Source of the DNA: Nonomuraea basaltis
Lineage (GTDB): Bacteria; Actinomycetota; Actinomycetes; Streptosporangiales; Streptosporangiaceae
Direction: 5' to 3'
Assembly (NCBI RefSeq): GCF_005893125.1
Contig: NZ_VCJS01000010.1
Coordinates: 1 to 64,000, forward strand
DNA: 64,000 bases
Shown: in pieces, positions 27,845 through 36,065 of the stretch
Layout: each line of letters begins with the position of its first letter
How positions within the stretch are numbered: the first letter of the stretch is position 1
Made by a program: the position numbers and the translations under genes
Notes under the pieces: generated by a model
The model's input: the letters and a program-made list of their open reading frames with translations, nothing else
Told to the model about the DNA's origin: nothing
The model's database searches: none

Positions 27845-28675
27845 TCACGCGGTGACCAGGGCGGCGGCGTCGAAGTCGAATCGGACGGGGCGGCCGGGAC
27901 CGGCGACCTCCGCGCACGACAGGTAGACGCGGCCATCGGGGGCGATCTCCAGCTTTTCGACGACATCGCTGGGCGCCGGGCACCGCTCCGGCAGGAGGAT
28001 GTCGGTGTTCACCGACAGCGGCGCCAAGTCCATCCCGGTCAGCTGCTCGTGCAACTGCTGCGTCTGGTCCCAAGTGACCGGCGTGACACCGCTGAGGGCG
28101 GCGTTGCCGACCGGCCGGACCCGGTGCAGGTAGAGATCGCGGGCGCCCAGGTCGCGCAACCGCTCGGCGAGGGTGGGCACGGTCGCGATGTTGTCGGCGG
28201 TGAGCGTGCAGGTGGCGCCGATCCGCATCTGGGGGGCGGCCCAGGCGAGGGTGTCGAACGCCGCGTCGAAGGAACCGGGCCGGCGGATGCTGTCGTGGAC
28301 GGAGGCGATGCCGCCGTCCAGAGACACTCGCAGCATGTCCAGGTGATCCGCGCACTGGGCCAGCATCGTGCGGCGTTTGTAGCCGTTGGTGCAGATCTCG
28401 GTCTGGTAGCCGAGCGCGCGGGCGCCTCCGAGCACCAGGGGCAGGCCGTCGAACAGCAGCGGCTCGCCACCCAGCAGGCACACCGAGCGGCAGTCGAAGA
28501 CGCTGGAGAAGTAGGCGAGGGCGCCGATGGCCTGCTCGATGGTCACGGTGTCGGGCCGCTTGAGGTCCTCGCCGTGGTAGCAGATGGTGCAGGAGAAGTT
28601 GCAGCGAAACAGCAGCTCAAGGTACAGCTTGTCCACTCGTCTGATGCCGGGCAGGACGGACGTCGGGGTGTTCAT
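27845..28675 (-). CDS. Radical SAM enzyme with short C-terminal cluster domain
   Basis: The protein has 276 residues. The SAM-cluster motif Cys25-x3-Cys29-x2-Cys32 ([13 protein letters not shown]) and the GGEP motif ([11 protein letters not shown]) are intact, followed by [10 protein letters not shown] and LRVSLDGG, as in MoaA/SPASM-type enzymes. Two late cysteines (PERCP and LSCAEV) suggest a shortened auxiliary-cluster domain. Start and stop are both in coupled overlaps. The reaction is unknown; such enzymes perform C-C, C-N or C-S chemistry on peptides or nucleosides. Confidence 0.85.
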   Translation of the reverse strand: MNTPTSVLPGIRRVDKLYLELLFRCNFSCTICYHGEDLKRPDTVTIEQAIGALAYFSSVFDCRSVCLLGGEPLLFDGLPLVLGGARALGYQTEICTNGYKRRTMLAQCADHLDMLRVSLDGGIASVHDSIRRPGSFDAAFDTLAWAAPQMRIGATCTLTADNIATVPTLAERLRDLGARDLYLHRVRPVGNAALSGVTPVTWDQTQQLHEQLTGMDLAPLSVNTDILLPERCPAPSDVVEKLEIAPDGRVYLSCAEVAGPGRPVRFDFDAAALVTA

Positions 28676-29727
28676 GCGGAACCTCCTTGGAGCAGCGGCA
28701 GCGGGATGGGGGCGCCGGTCAGGACGGCGGTGATGGTTCGGATCTGGCGCGAGAGCCGGAACGGATCCAGCCGCTCGATGCACTGGGCGATCAGGTCGGC
28801 ATGAGTCCTGCTTGCCGTGATGCGGGTCAACCTGGTGAAGGTGGCCACGAGGTCGGAAGCGTCCCAGATGATCAGCTCAGGGGGGACGACGCGGTCGGCC
28901 GAGCGCAGACTGGCGGGTGCGAGCGGCAGGCAGCCGGCGAGCACGGCCTCGAACAGCCGTTGAGTGAACTGGCCGCTGCGCGCATACCGGTCGGGAGCCA
29001 GCAGGACGGTCGCCACCGAGGCCCTGTAGGTGGCGGCGACCTCGGTGAAGGGGATGCGGCCGGTGAAGTTCACGTGCGGCCAGCGGCCGGTGTCGGTCCA
29101 CTTTCCGGCCACCCGGTGGGCGACGTGGGCGGCGGCCGGGGCGAAGTAGGTCGTGAACGCGGTATCGCGGTCGTACTGATTGCCGATGTAGACGAGAGGC
29201 AGCGGCCGGTCTTCGGCGGCCAGTGCCGCAGGATCGGCCTGGTTGATGGCGTCGTCGGCGACGGGGAACAGCAGGCTCACCGCGCCGAATGAAGGATGCA
29301 GGGCTGGCTCACACACGGTGACGTGCCCTAGGGTGCGCAGCGGGTCGCCGGGCGGGAGCTGCTGGTCTTTGTCCCACAGCACGGTGAGGGTGGCGAGCTG
29401 GCGGGTGTAGTGATCGAGGAGCTGCTGTTGGCGGTGCAGGTCGCAGGTGTGGCCGGCAGCGCTGCAGGGTGTGGTGTTGCGGCCGGGGATGGGCCAGCGC
29501 CATTCGAGGAACAGGACGTCCACGGGCGGCAACCCGGCGTCCCAGGTGTAGGTGGCGGTCAGGTCGGTGCCGGCCTCGTCCAGGTCGCGGTTCGGCTGGA
29601 GGAACACGATCTCGTGCCCGGCGGCGATGAGCGCGTCCACGAGGACGCGACGGTGGCTTCGGCCGCCATCGGGGGTGTCGGTGACCCCGGGGCCGAGGAA
29701 CCCCCAGAAGCTGTATCCGATCCTCAT
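28672..29727 (-). CDS. CgeB-like putative glycosyltransferase
   Basis: The protein has 351 residues. It starts with a GT-B style Rossmann strand (MRIGYSFWGF) and a GRSHRRVLVDALIAAGHEIVFLQPN helix. The C-terminal half has LVYIGNQYDRD, HVNFTGRIPFTEVAATYRAS and the donor-side motif GQFTQRLFEAVLAGCLPLAP, resembling CgeB/DUF3880-type glycosyltransferases. The ATG overlaps the carbamoyltransferase stop (ATGA). It could attach a sugar to the same product; donor and acceptor are unknown. The family call is by pattern only. Confidence 0.6.
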   Translation of the reverse strand: MRIGYSFWGFLGPGVTDTPDGGRSHRRVLVDALIAAGHEIVFLQPNRDLDEAGTDLTATYTWDAGLPPVDVLFLEWRWPIPGRNTTPCSAAGHTCDLHRQQQLLDHYTRQLATLTVLWDKDQQLPPGDPLRTLGHVTVCEPALHPSFGAVSLLFPVADDAINQADPAALAAEDRPLPLVYIGNQYDRDTAFTTYFAPAAAHVAHRVAGKWTDTGRWPHVNFTGRIPFTEVAATYRASVATVLLAPDRYARSGQFTQRLFEAVLAGCLPLAPASLRSADRVVPPELIIWDASDLVATFTRLTRITASRTHADLIAQCIERLDPFRLSRQIRTITAVLTGAPIPLPLLQGGSA

Positions 29728-31442
29728 GACGCGGTCACCCACCAATCCTCGATGAGCAGCGCGTCCAGGCCGGATTCGGTCAGGCAGTCCAGCGCCATGT
29801 CCGGCGTTCCGCAGATCGGCTTGCCCTTGATGTTGAGAGAGGTGTTGATCAGCACGGGAACCCCGGTGATCCGGGTGAAGGCGACCAGGATGTCGGCCAG
29901 GAGCGGATTGTCGCGGGGGGCGAGGGTCTGTACCCGGGCGGTGCCGTTGACGTGAACGACCGAGGGAATCGTCTGACGGGCCAGATCGGTGACCGGAGCG
30001 GCCACCGACATGAACGGCGAGTCCTGGCCGAGGGTGAAGTAGTCCGCGGCGTGGTCGGCCAGCACCACCGGGGCGAACGGGCGAAACGGCTCCCGGAACT
30101 TCACCTTCGCGTTCAGCCGGTCGGCGACATCGGGCTCAAGGGGCGAGGCGAGGATCGAACGGTGCCCCAAGGCGCGCGGCCCTGCCTCCAACGCCCCGTG
30201 GAACAGCCCTACGATGTGGCCGTCGACCAGATGCCGGGCGACGAACTCGGCCGGGTGGTCCAGGCGCCGCGCGGTCATGCCCGGCCGTGGCTCGGGCTTC
30301 AGATGCAGTTCGGGGAAGTTTGGCCCGAGGTAGCAAGCGTTCGCGAGCCCTTCGGGCAGATGGCCGTGGCCGTCGAGGTAGACGGCTGCGGCGGCACCCA
30401 TCGCGGTCCCTGAATCGCCAGGAGCGGGCGGGACGGCGACCTCGTCGAACCATCCCGATTCGATGATCTCTCCGATGCTGACGCAGTTCATCGCCACTCC
30501 GCCGCCCACGCACAGCAGCCGGACTCCGGTGCGGTCGCGGGCCAGCCGCGCCAGATGCAGCATCGCCTGCTCGGTGCGTTCCTGGAGGGCGGCGGCCAGG
30601 TCGGCGTGCACCGGAGCGATTTCCTCGTCGGGGTGCCGGGGCGGGCAGGTGAGCGCGGTGAAGGCGGGCGTCAGCCGCGGGTAGCGGCTCGACAGGACAC
30701 GCAGGCCGACCAGCCGGGGGTCCAGCACGAAGCCGTCATCGGCCAGGCGGATGGCCTGGGCGAACAGGGAGCGGAAACGCTCAGGGTCGCCCAGCGCGGC
30801 CAGCGCCATGACGGTGCCCTCCTCATCGCCGCGGCGCCAGCCCAGATGTTCGGTGACGGCGCCGTAGACATAGCCCAACGACGCCGGGTCGTGGAGGGCC
30901 TGCACGATCCGGTAAGCGCACCCGTCACCGTTGCGGCGGGCGTGCCCGATGGTCGTGGTCTGCGTTTCGCCGAGGCTGTCGACGACGAGAACGGCGGCAT
31001 CCTCATACCCTGACGCGGCGAAGGCGTACAGGCCGTGGGCGCGGTGGTGCAGGACCGGCTGGACGGCAGCATTCGGAAACTGGTCGGCCAACAGGCCCAA
31101 GCGGGTCCGGGTGTTGGCAGCGACCCGGGCGAAAGACCGGGCGCGCGGCAGAGCACGGCGCCGCGTTGCCGATCGCGTCAGGTGGCCGGCAGCGCCGCGG
31201 AGGGCGCGCAGGTAGAGGTTCGGGCGGAAGTTGTAGGCGACGATGTCGATGTCGGTGGGAGTTAGGTCGGCCTCGGCGAGCAGCCAGTCGATGGCCCTGG
31301 CCGGGTAGCTGCGGTCGTGCTTGATGCCGCTGAGCCGTTCTTCCTCGGCGAACCCGATCAGCTTGCCGTCTGCGATCAGGGCTGCAGCCGAGTCGTGGGT
31401 GTAGGAGCACATGCCCAAGACGTTGATGGGACGCATCGTCAT
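29724..31442 (-). CDS. NodU/TobZ-type O-carbamoyltransferase
   Basis: The protein has 572 residues, full length. The N-terminal Kae1-like domain has SYTHDSAAALIADGKLIGFA, the metal-site motif HHRAH, VVDSLGETQTTTIG and LLCVGGGVAMNC. The C-terminal domain has EAGPRALGHRSILASP and NAKVKFREPFRPFAPVV. These are the YrdC-like/Kae1-like hallmarks of enzymes that make carbamoyl-AMP from carbamoyl phosphate and ATP and move the carbamoyl group onto a hydroxyl. It lies six bases after the hydroxymethylase-like gene, so a newly made CH2OH group is an attractive acceptor. Confidence 0.92.
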   Translation of the reverse strand: MTMRPINVLGMCSYTHDSAAALIADGKLIGFAEEERLSGIKHDRSYPARAIDWLLAEADLTPTDIDIVAYNFRPNLYLRALRGAAGHLTRSATRRRALPRARSFARVAANTRTRLGLLADQFPNAAVQPVLHHRAHGLYAFAASGYEDAAVLVVDSLGETQTTTIGHARRNGDGCAYRIVQALHDPASLGYVYGAVTEHLGWRRGDEEGTVMALAALGDPERFRSLFAQAIRLADDGFVLDPRLVGLRVLSSRYPRLTPAFTALTCPPRHPDEEIAPVHADLAAALQERTEQAMLHLARLARDRTGVRLLCVGGGVAMNCVSIGEIIESGWFDEVAVPPAPGDSGTAMGAAAAVYLDGHGHLPEGLANACYLGPNFPELHLKPEPRPGMTARRLDHPAEFVARHLVDGHIVGLFHGALEAGPRALGHRSILASPLEPDVADRLNAKVKFREPFRPFAPVVLADHAADYFTLGQDSPFMSVAAPVTDLARQTIPSVVHVNGTARVQTLAPRDNPLLADILVAFTRITGVPVLINTSLNIKGKPICGTPDMALDCLTESGLDALLIEDWWVTAS

Positions 31443-31448
31443 GCCTGC

Positions 31449-32405
31449 TCACCCGGCCTTCGGCACGGGGGCGGGCATCGCGGCCAGCGGCAGGTGCTGG
31501 TCGCGCTGGTCGTACCAGGCGGCGAGCGCCTGCGGGAACAGCCCAGGCGCCGTGGTCTTGCTGCGTGCCTCGTCGCGCCGGCCAGCCTTCCACAGCCGGT
31601 AGCTGGCCAACACCGCGGCGAACCCGTCCCACACTGGGTGGCCGACCGGCTCACCCTCGATGACGTGCTTCAGCACCTGGTCGAAGTCCGACCAGGGGAC
31701 GGCCAGCGGCTGCCAGCGTGTGGAGGCGGGAGCGTCGTCGGCTAGATCCCTGGCCGCGTCCTGGTGTTGGGCGTACAGGTGCAGGGAGTCGACGTGGTGG
31801 TGGTAGTCGCCGACGTCAACACCGAGCCAGCCGGCCATCAGTTCCTGCAGCACGGTAGCGGTGATCAGGTCGTACGGCAGGCCCAACCATGCGTCCTGGC
31901 TGCGCATGCTGGTGTGCATCTCCAGCCGGTTCTCGCGTACGTAGAACCGATATCCCAAGGTGCAGGGGACGTCCTTGTACCCGGCGGTGTCCCGGCAGGG
32001 ATCGAAGATCTGGATGACCGCCCGCCTGCTTTGGCAGTCGTTCATGAGCTGCAGCCGTATGTAGTCGAGCTGGTCCTGGCTGTGCCAGCGGCGCAGGCGA
32101 GGCCCGTAGGCGCCCTGCAGGGTGCCGTGGTCGGTGAGGGCCCCCAGGCGGCTGTTGAAGTCGCAGATCCAGTTGTCGTCGGAGCCGGACAGGATCCACA
32201 CGGTCTCCGCCGCGGCGAATGCCGGGTTGAGAGTGCGGGCCGGGAGCGCGACCATCCGGGCTGCCGGATCGGTCAGCTTGAGATAGGTGCCCATGAGCTC
32301 GGTGGTGGCCATGCCGCGAGGGGCCACGGGCCGGCCCTCGTTCAGGATCGTCTTGCTGGCGCGAGTGAACAGCTCGTTGGCGCTGTCGGCAGTGGTGACG
32401 AACAT
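31449..32405 (-). CDS. Thymidylate synthase-fold (d)CMP hydroxymethylase-like enzyme
   Basis: The protein has 318 residues. The catalytic Cys148 sits in VPCTLGYRFYVRENRLEMH, with SRRAVIQIFDP (phosphate Arg pair), MRSQDAWLG and DSLHLYAQH as in thymidylate synthase. The base-reading residue in GLPYDL is Asp179, where thymidylate synthases have Asn (Asn177 in E. coli). T4 dCMP hydroxymethylase has Asp179 and Cys148 at the same numbers, and the Asn-to-Asp change is known to shift TS from uracil to cytosine. The ATG start follows the epimerase gene by 28 bases. Expected product: a 5-hydroxymethylcytosine nucleotide. Confidence 0.82.
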   Translation of the reverse strand: MFVTTADSANELFTRASKTILNEGRPVAPRGMATTELMGTYLKLTDPAARMVALPARTLNPAFAAAETVWILSGSDDNWICDFNSRLGALTDHGTLQGAYGPRLRRWHSQDQLDYIRLQLMNDCQSRRAVIQIFDPCRDTAGYKDVPCTLGYRFYVRENRLEMHTSMRSQDAWLGLPYDLITATVLQELMAGWLGVDVGDYHHHVDSLHLYAQHQDAARDLADDAPASTRWQPLAVPWSDFDQVLKHVIEGEPVGHPVWDGFAAVLASYRLWKAGRRDEARSKTTAPGLFPQALAAWYDQRDQHLPLAAMPAPVPKAG

Positions 32406-32433
32406 GATGGCTCCGTTGGGCAGAGGATGGGGG

Positions 32434-33426
32434 TCAGGCGCCGATGGGCTGCGCGGGTACGGCGAACGAGGCGTGTTGGCGGGAAATGCCCTCGGCCAGG
32501 GCTGTGCTGGGCGTCCAGCCCAGCAGGTCCGCGGCCTTGGAGCGGTCGGCGAGCGTGGCCTGCACGTCACCGGCTTGTGCCGGCTGCTTGGTCACCGGGA
32601 CGGGCTGCCCCGTCGACGCCTCGATGGCGGCCAGCACGTCCAGCACGCTGACACTCGCGCCAGCGCCCACGTTGAGCACGGTCGAGGTGATGGGGGTGGT
32701 CGCTGCGGCGATGAGGGCGTGAACCACGTCGCCGACGTAGGTGAAATCGCGGCGTTGGGTGCCGTCGCCGTACAGGTCCAGTTGTGGGCCGCCGAGCGAT
32801 GCGGCCAGGGCCCGGCCGATCAGCATGTCTGGCCGCTGCCGAGGGCCGTAGACGGTGAACAGCCGTAGTGCCACGGCTGACAGCCGGGAGTCGGGCTTGC
32901 CGGCGTGCGACAGGCACAGGTGTTCGGCGGCGAGCTTGCTGACCGCGTACGGAGACTCGGGCGCGGGGAGGGCGTCCTCCGTGATCGGTGTGCCGTCGGT
33001 GGTGCCGTAGACGCTGGAGGAAGAGGCGAACACCAGCCGGGGGACGCGAACGTTCTCGCAAGCGGTCAGCACGCGCTCGGTGGCGAACACGTTGCAGGAG
33101 CTGTAGTCGGCGAACTGCTCACCCCAGGAAGCGCGGACGCCGGGTTGCGCCGCGAGGTGGAACACCACGTCGGCGTGGACGAACAGGGCCTCAAGAGGGC
33201 AGGTCCTGAGATCGGCGGCCACGAACGTGAAGCTGGGATGCCTCAAGGCGCCGGCAAGGTTGCCCATCGCGTCAACATCCGCTTGGGGGCTGCGACGGTC
33301 TACACCGATGACCGTGTTCCCCGCAGCAAGGAGCGCATCCGCCAGGTGCGAGCCGATGAAGCCGGCCGCACCGGTGACGACCATGCGCGAGTGGATTGAC
33401 CTGGGGTATGTGGGGTGGTGCTGCAT
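32434..33426 (-). CDS. NAD-dependent epimerase/dehydratase (extended SDR)
   Basis: The protein has 330 residues. The NAD motif MVVTGAAGFIGSHLADAL is near the start, the catalytic region is FASSSSVYGTTDG with YAVSK (Tyr-x3-Lys), and RLFTVYGPRQRPDMLIGRAL and DFTYVGDVVHAL follow, all typical of nucleotide-sugar 4-epimerases. The ATG at 33426 has GGAGG at ideal spacing; an upstream ATG (33459) lacks one. It probably makes the nucleotide sugar for the glycosyltransferase-like protein, but the sugar cannot be read from sequence. Confidence 0.88.
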   Translation of the reverse strand: MQHHPTYPRSIHSRMVVTGAAGFIGSHLADALLAAGNTVIGVDRRSPQADVDAMGNLAGALRHPSFTFVAADLRTCPLEALFVHADVVFHLAAQPGVRASWGEQFADYSSCNVFATERVLTACENVRVPRLVFASSSSVYGTTDGTPITEDALPAPESPYAVSKLAAEHLCLSHAGKPDSRLSAVALRLFTVYGPRQRPDMLIGRALAASLGGPQLDLYGDGTQRRDFTYVGDVVHALIAAATTPITSTVLNVGAGASVSVLDVLAAIEASTGQPVPVTKQPAQAGDVQATLADRSKAADLLGWTPSTALAEGISRQHASFAVPAQPIGA

Positions 33427-33561
33427 GAAGGTCCTCCAAGTTCGAGGCGGTGAAGTCACTCGAATGCGTGTGCGGAGGCGGCTTTCTAGCGCGCGGCAGT
33501 GATGCAGCGGCGGTGACTGCAGTCGATCGCGTTCCCACTGCGGCGCGCTCTGGGCGACCGA

Positions 33562-34863
33562 TCAGCCGTTGCGCGACGGCGCGGCGGCTTCCTCGACGTC
33601 GTTGTCGATGATCACGCCGGTCACGGGTCGGCCCGCGTCTAGCCAGCAGATCGCGACGTGAGTGTGCTTCTTGGCGATGACCACGCTCTTGGGCAGGACC
33701 TGGACAGGGTGGTCGATTGGCCAGACCGAGAACCGCGGGCCGGGTCCGCCGCGGTAGTCGCGGTCCCAGACCTGGACCTGCTCCACGATGGCCTGGGCAA
33801 CCTTGCCGCCGTGGGAGCCGTAGCCGTGCGCGCCGAACTCGACGATGCCCTCGCCGGCCGGGCGGACTGACAGGTAGGCGAACGAGTCGTTCTCGACGGC
33901 CGCGTAGGGGAACCAGCGTCCGCCCTGCTCGGAGACGATCCCGGGGTCCTCCCCTTCAGGCGTGTTCACGGTGAGGTTGCAGAAGCCGGGCAGCGCTGTC
34001 GCCATCCATAGGGGCAGGTCGGGGAACGGCTCGGGGCGGCCCACGGTCACCCCCGACCAGGCTGCGGTGGTCTCGCCGGTGAGGACGCCGTCCAGCTTGG
34101 ACGGGTCGGCGATGTTGCCGTCATCGAAGCGCAGCCCGACCTTCTCGCCTTTGAGGAGCCACAGGTGTTCGTCGTGCTGACCGGCGCCCTGCATTTTGAC
34201 GAAGCCACAGACTCCCTGCGACAAGCTGACCAGGTGGTCGTTGGTGCGTTCGAGGGCCAGGGAGCGGGTGATGCCTTTCATCCGCAGCGGGATGACGATC
34301 CTGCCGCCCTTGGCGAGCTGCTCGCGCCAGGCCGGGGGGATGTCCCACGCGCCCACGGTGACCATGATCCGGTCGTATGGGGCGTTGGCCTCCCAGCCGT
34401 GTTCGCCATCAGCCGTGACCACCCGCACCTGCGGATACCCGGCGGCGTGCAGGCAATCCCTGGCGCGGCTGGTCACGTCGGCGTCGATGTCCATGGTCGT
34501 GACCTGGCCTGTCGGGCCAACCAGCTCCGACAGCAGGGACGCGAAGTAGCCTCCTGAGCCGATTTCCAGCACGCGCATTCCGGGGCTGATATCGGCCTGC
34601 ACGAGCTGCATGGCCTGGATCTCGGGCGCGGACATGGTGGAGATCAGCGCGCCGTGCTCGCTGCGCTTGACTTCGACGATGTCCAGAGCGTACGCCGCCT
34701 CTGGTGCCACCTCGGGGGCGAAGAGGTGCCGGGGAACTGTGCGGAACGCGGCCTCGACCCGCACGGGGAGCGGGAAGCCCCACTCCTCGCATTTGGCCGC
34801 CACGGCGGTGGTCATGGCATCACGCAACGCGGCGGCGTCCTGGACGTCGTTGTCGGTGGTCAC
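33562..34863 (-). CDS. PCMT-like methyltransferase, FxLD-system type
   Basis: The protein has 433 residues. The N-terminal 200 residues are protein-L-isoaspartate O-methyltransferase-like (VPRHLFAPE, STMSAPEIQAMQLVQADISPG, VLEIGSGGYFASLLSELVG, VTADGEHGWEANAPYDRIMVTVGAW). A C-terminal extension of about 200 residues (GFVKMQGAGQHDEHLWLLKGE onward) matches the actinobacterial 'methyltransferase, FxLD system' proteins. Those usually sit near lanthipeptide precursors and form or rearrange aspartyl esters. No precursor with that motif was found nearby. It starts with GTG after GAGGGGA and may be the first enzyme of the operon. Confidence 0.8.
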   Translation of the reverse strand: MTTDNDVQDAAALRDAMTTAVAAKCEEWGFPLPVRVEAAFRTVPRHLFAPEVAPEAAYALDIVEVKRSEHGALISTMSAPEIQAMQLVQADISPGMRVLEIGSGGYFASLLSELVGPTGQVTTMDIDADVTSRARDCLHAAGYPQVRVVTADGEHGWEANAPYDRIMVTVGAWDIPPAWREQLAKGGRIVIPLRMKGITRSLALERTNDHLVSLSQGVCGFVKMQGAGQHDEHLWLLKGEKVGLRFDDGNIADPSKLDGVLTGETTAAWSGVTVGRPEPFPDLPLWMATALPGFCNLTVNTPEGEDPGIVSEQGGRWFPYAAVENDSFAYLSVRPAGEGIVEFGAHGYGSHGGKVAQAIVEQVQVWDRDYRGGPGPRFSVWPIDHPVQVLPKSVVIAKKHTHVAICWLDAGRPVTGVIIDNDVEEAAAPSRNG

Positions 34864-34956
34864 AGGTTGTGGTCCCCTCTTCTTGGGTGATGGGCAACTG
34901 GTCGATGGGGGCTGTTGGCGGGCCGTCCCGAGGGTCAGCCACGCCGTCCCCGGATG

Positions 34957-35235
34957 TCACACCGTGTACGCGCGGCGCCGGGGATTCAGGCGGGTGGCAC
35001 GGAAGGGCCGGAGGATCGCCTCCTGACGGCGGAGCTCGTAGGCAAGGGAGTCGTAGTCCGACCGCTCCACGACCTCCACAATCCCGGCATTCCTCATAGG
35101 CGGGGTGATCTCCACGCATAGGCGCATCTGCCAGCACTCCCCACCCGCCTCATCCATGCCGCGAACGAACTCCCAGGCGGGATACATCCTGCGGAGAGCG
35201 GAGAGTTGCAGGTGGGCGACTGTTGTCGGGTTCAT
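34957..35235 (-). CDS. Small hypothetical protein at the head of the cargo operon
   Basis: The protein has 92 residues, soluble, with aromatic and acidic content (LRRMYPAWEFVRGMDEAGGECWQMRLCVEIT, then SDYDSLAYELRRQEAIL). The ATG is one base downstream of a perfect GGTGATCACC palindrome and has no Shine-Dalgarno, so the message may be leaderless. Similar small proteins often sit beside XRE-TPR regulators in actinomycetes; I do not know their function. It precedes the PCMT-like gene by 93 bases. Confidence 0.6.
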   Translation of the reverse strand: MNPTTVAHLQLSALRRMYPAWEFVRGMDEAGGECWQMRLCVEITPPMRNAGIVEVVERSDYDSLAYELRRQEAILRPFRATRLNPRRRAYTV

Positions 35236-35236
35236 T

Positions 35237-35246
35237 GGTGATCACC
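35237..35246. promoter_or_regulatory. GGTGATCACC palindrome at the cargo operon start
   Basis: This perfect 10-bp palindrome lies one base upstream of the start codon at 35235 and could be an operator for the divergent XRE-type regulator. The rest of 35247-35524 shows no gene; a shorter AGAGG/CCTCT inverted repeat lies at 35428-35443. Confidence 0.35.
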
Positions 35247-35524
35247 GTGTGGGACTGTGGTCGATCTCTGCCGGTCAGTGGAAAGGCCGCGGGGCGGCCG
35301 CAGTTGGACCCCGCAGCCCACGGCCGGACAGGGGCTCCGTCGTGGGCTGCGAGTGGTAGGCGGCGCGGGCCAGGAGGGAATGGATTCCGATGGTGGGTTC
35401 AGCCCGCGCCGTAGCGCGCGGCCGGCAAGAGGAGTGCACCTCTCCGCGCGCCGGACCGCGCCAAGACGTGGCGTAACTTCCCCTCCTGCACGCGGGGCCG
35501 CCTGCCCGGCCACGTCTCGCTTGA

Positions 35525-35881
35525 TCACCCGAACACCTCCTGAAAGATGCCGGGGGGAATGTGGACGACCATGGGAGGGTGCGCCGGGATGGTCTCAGCC
35601 ACCGCCCGCAGCAGATCCAGGTCGACGGCGAGGACATTGCGCCACAGCTCTCGGAGGGTGTCGCCCGTCACCGGGGTATTGGCCTCCATGGCGTAAGCCG
35701 GGAACGCCCGGAACTTACGGTTCCAGGGCTCCCACATGACCTGCCAACGGCCAGCCCACGACTCCTGCAACTGCGCGGCCAGCCGCCGCCCCGTCTCGGG
35801 GCTCAAGCCCTCGGTCTCGCCGGCGGCCATATCGGAGCGATCCCTGTGCGATCGGCGTGTAGCGGCTCTACGCTTTCTCAT
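35525..35881 (-). CDS. Small hypothetical protein divergent from the XRE regulator
   Basis: The protein has 118 residues, or 101 if it starts at the internal ATG at 35830 (MAAGETEGL), which looks more natural because the first 17 residues are Arg-rich. The core (GRWQVMWEPWNRKFRAFPAYAMEAN, then LRELWRNVLAVDLDLL) is well structured and rich in Trp. The family is not recognised, but such proteins commonly accompany XRE-TPR regulators in actinomycetes. Confidence 0.55.
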   Translation of the reverse strand: MRKRRAATRRSHRDRSDMAAGETEGLSPETGRRLAAQLQESWAGRWQVMWEPWNRKFRAFPAYAMEANTPVTGDTLRELWRNVLAVDLDLLRAVAETIPAHPPMVVHIPPGIFQEVFG

Positions 35882-36065
35882 GGGTCAGGACCTCGATTCC
35901 TGATCAAGGCCCCGAGCACCGGTGTTCGCGCACCGGCCGGGGCCGCCTAACTCCTGTGGCAGGTCACCGCCAGTGAAGTCCTGCGCGGACACGCCCGCCA
36001 GGCGGATAATGCGGAGAAGCATGCGGAGACTCGACTCTCCGCCCCCGGCGAACTGGTGCGTGCGA

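Noticed and set aside
33272..33538. Short minus-strand ORF upstream of and overlapping the epimerase, containing DFTASNLEDL, as a possible modified-peptide precursor
   Set aside because: It lacks the FxLD leader motif and a Ser/Thr/Cys core, overlaps the epimerase start by over 100 bases and has no ribosome site of its own.
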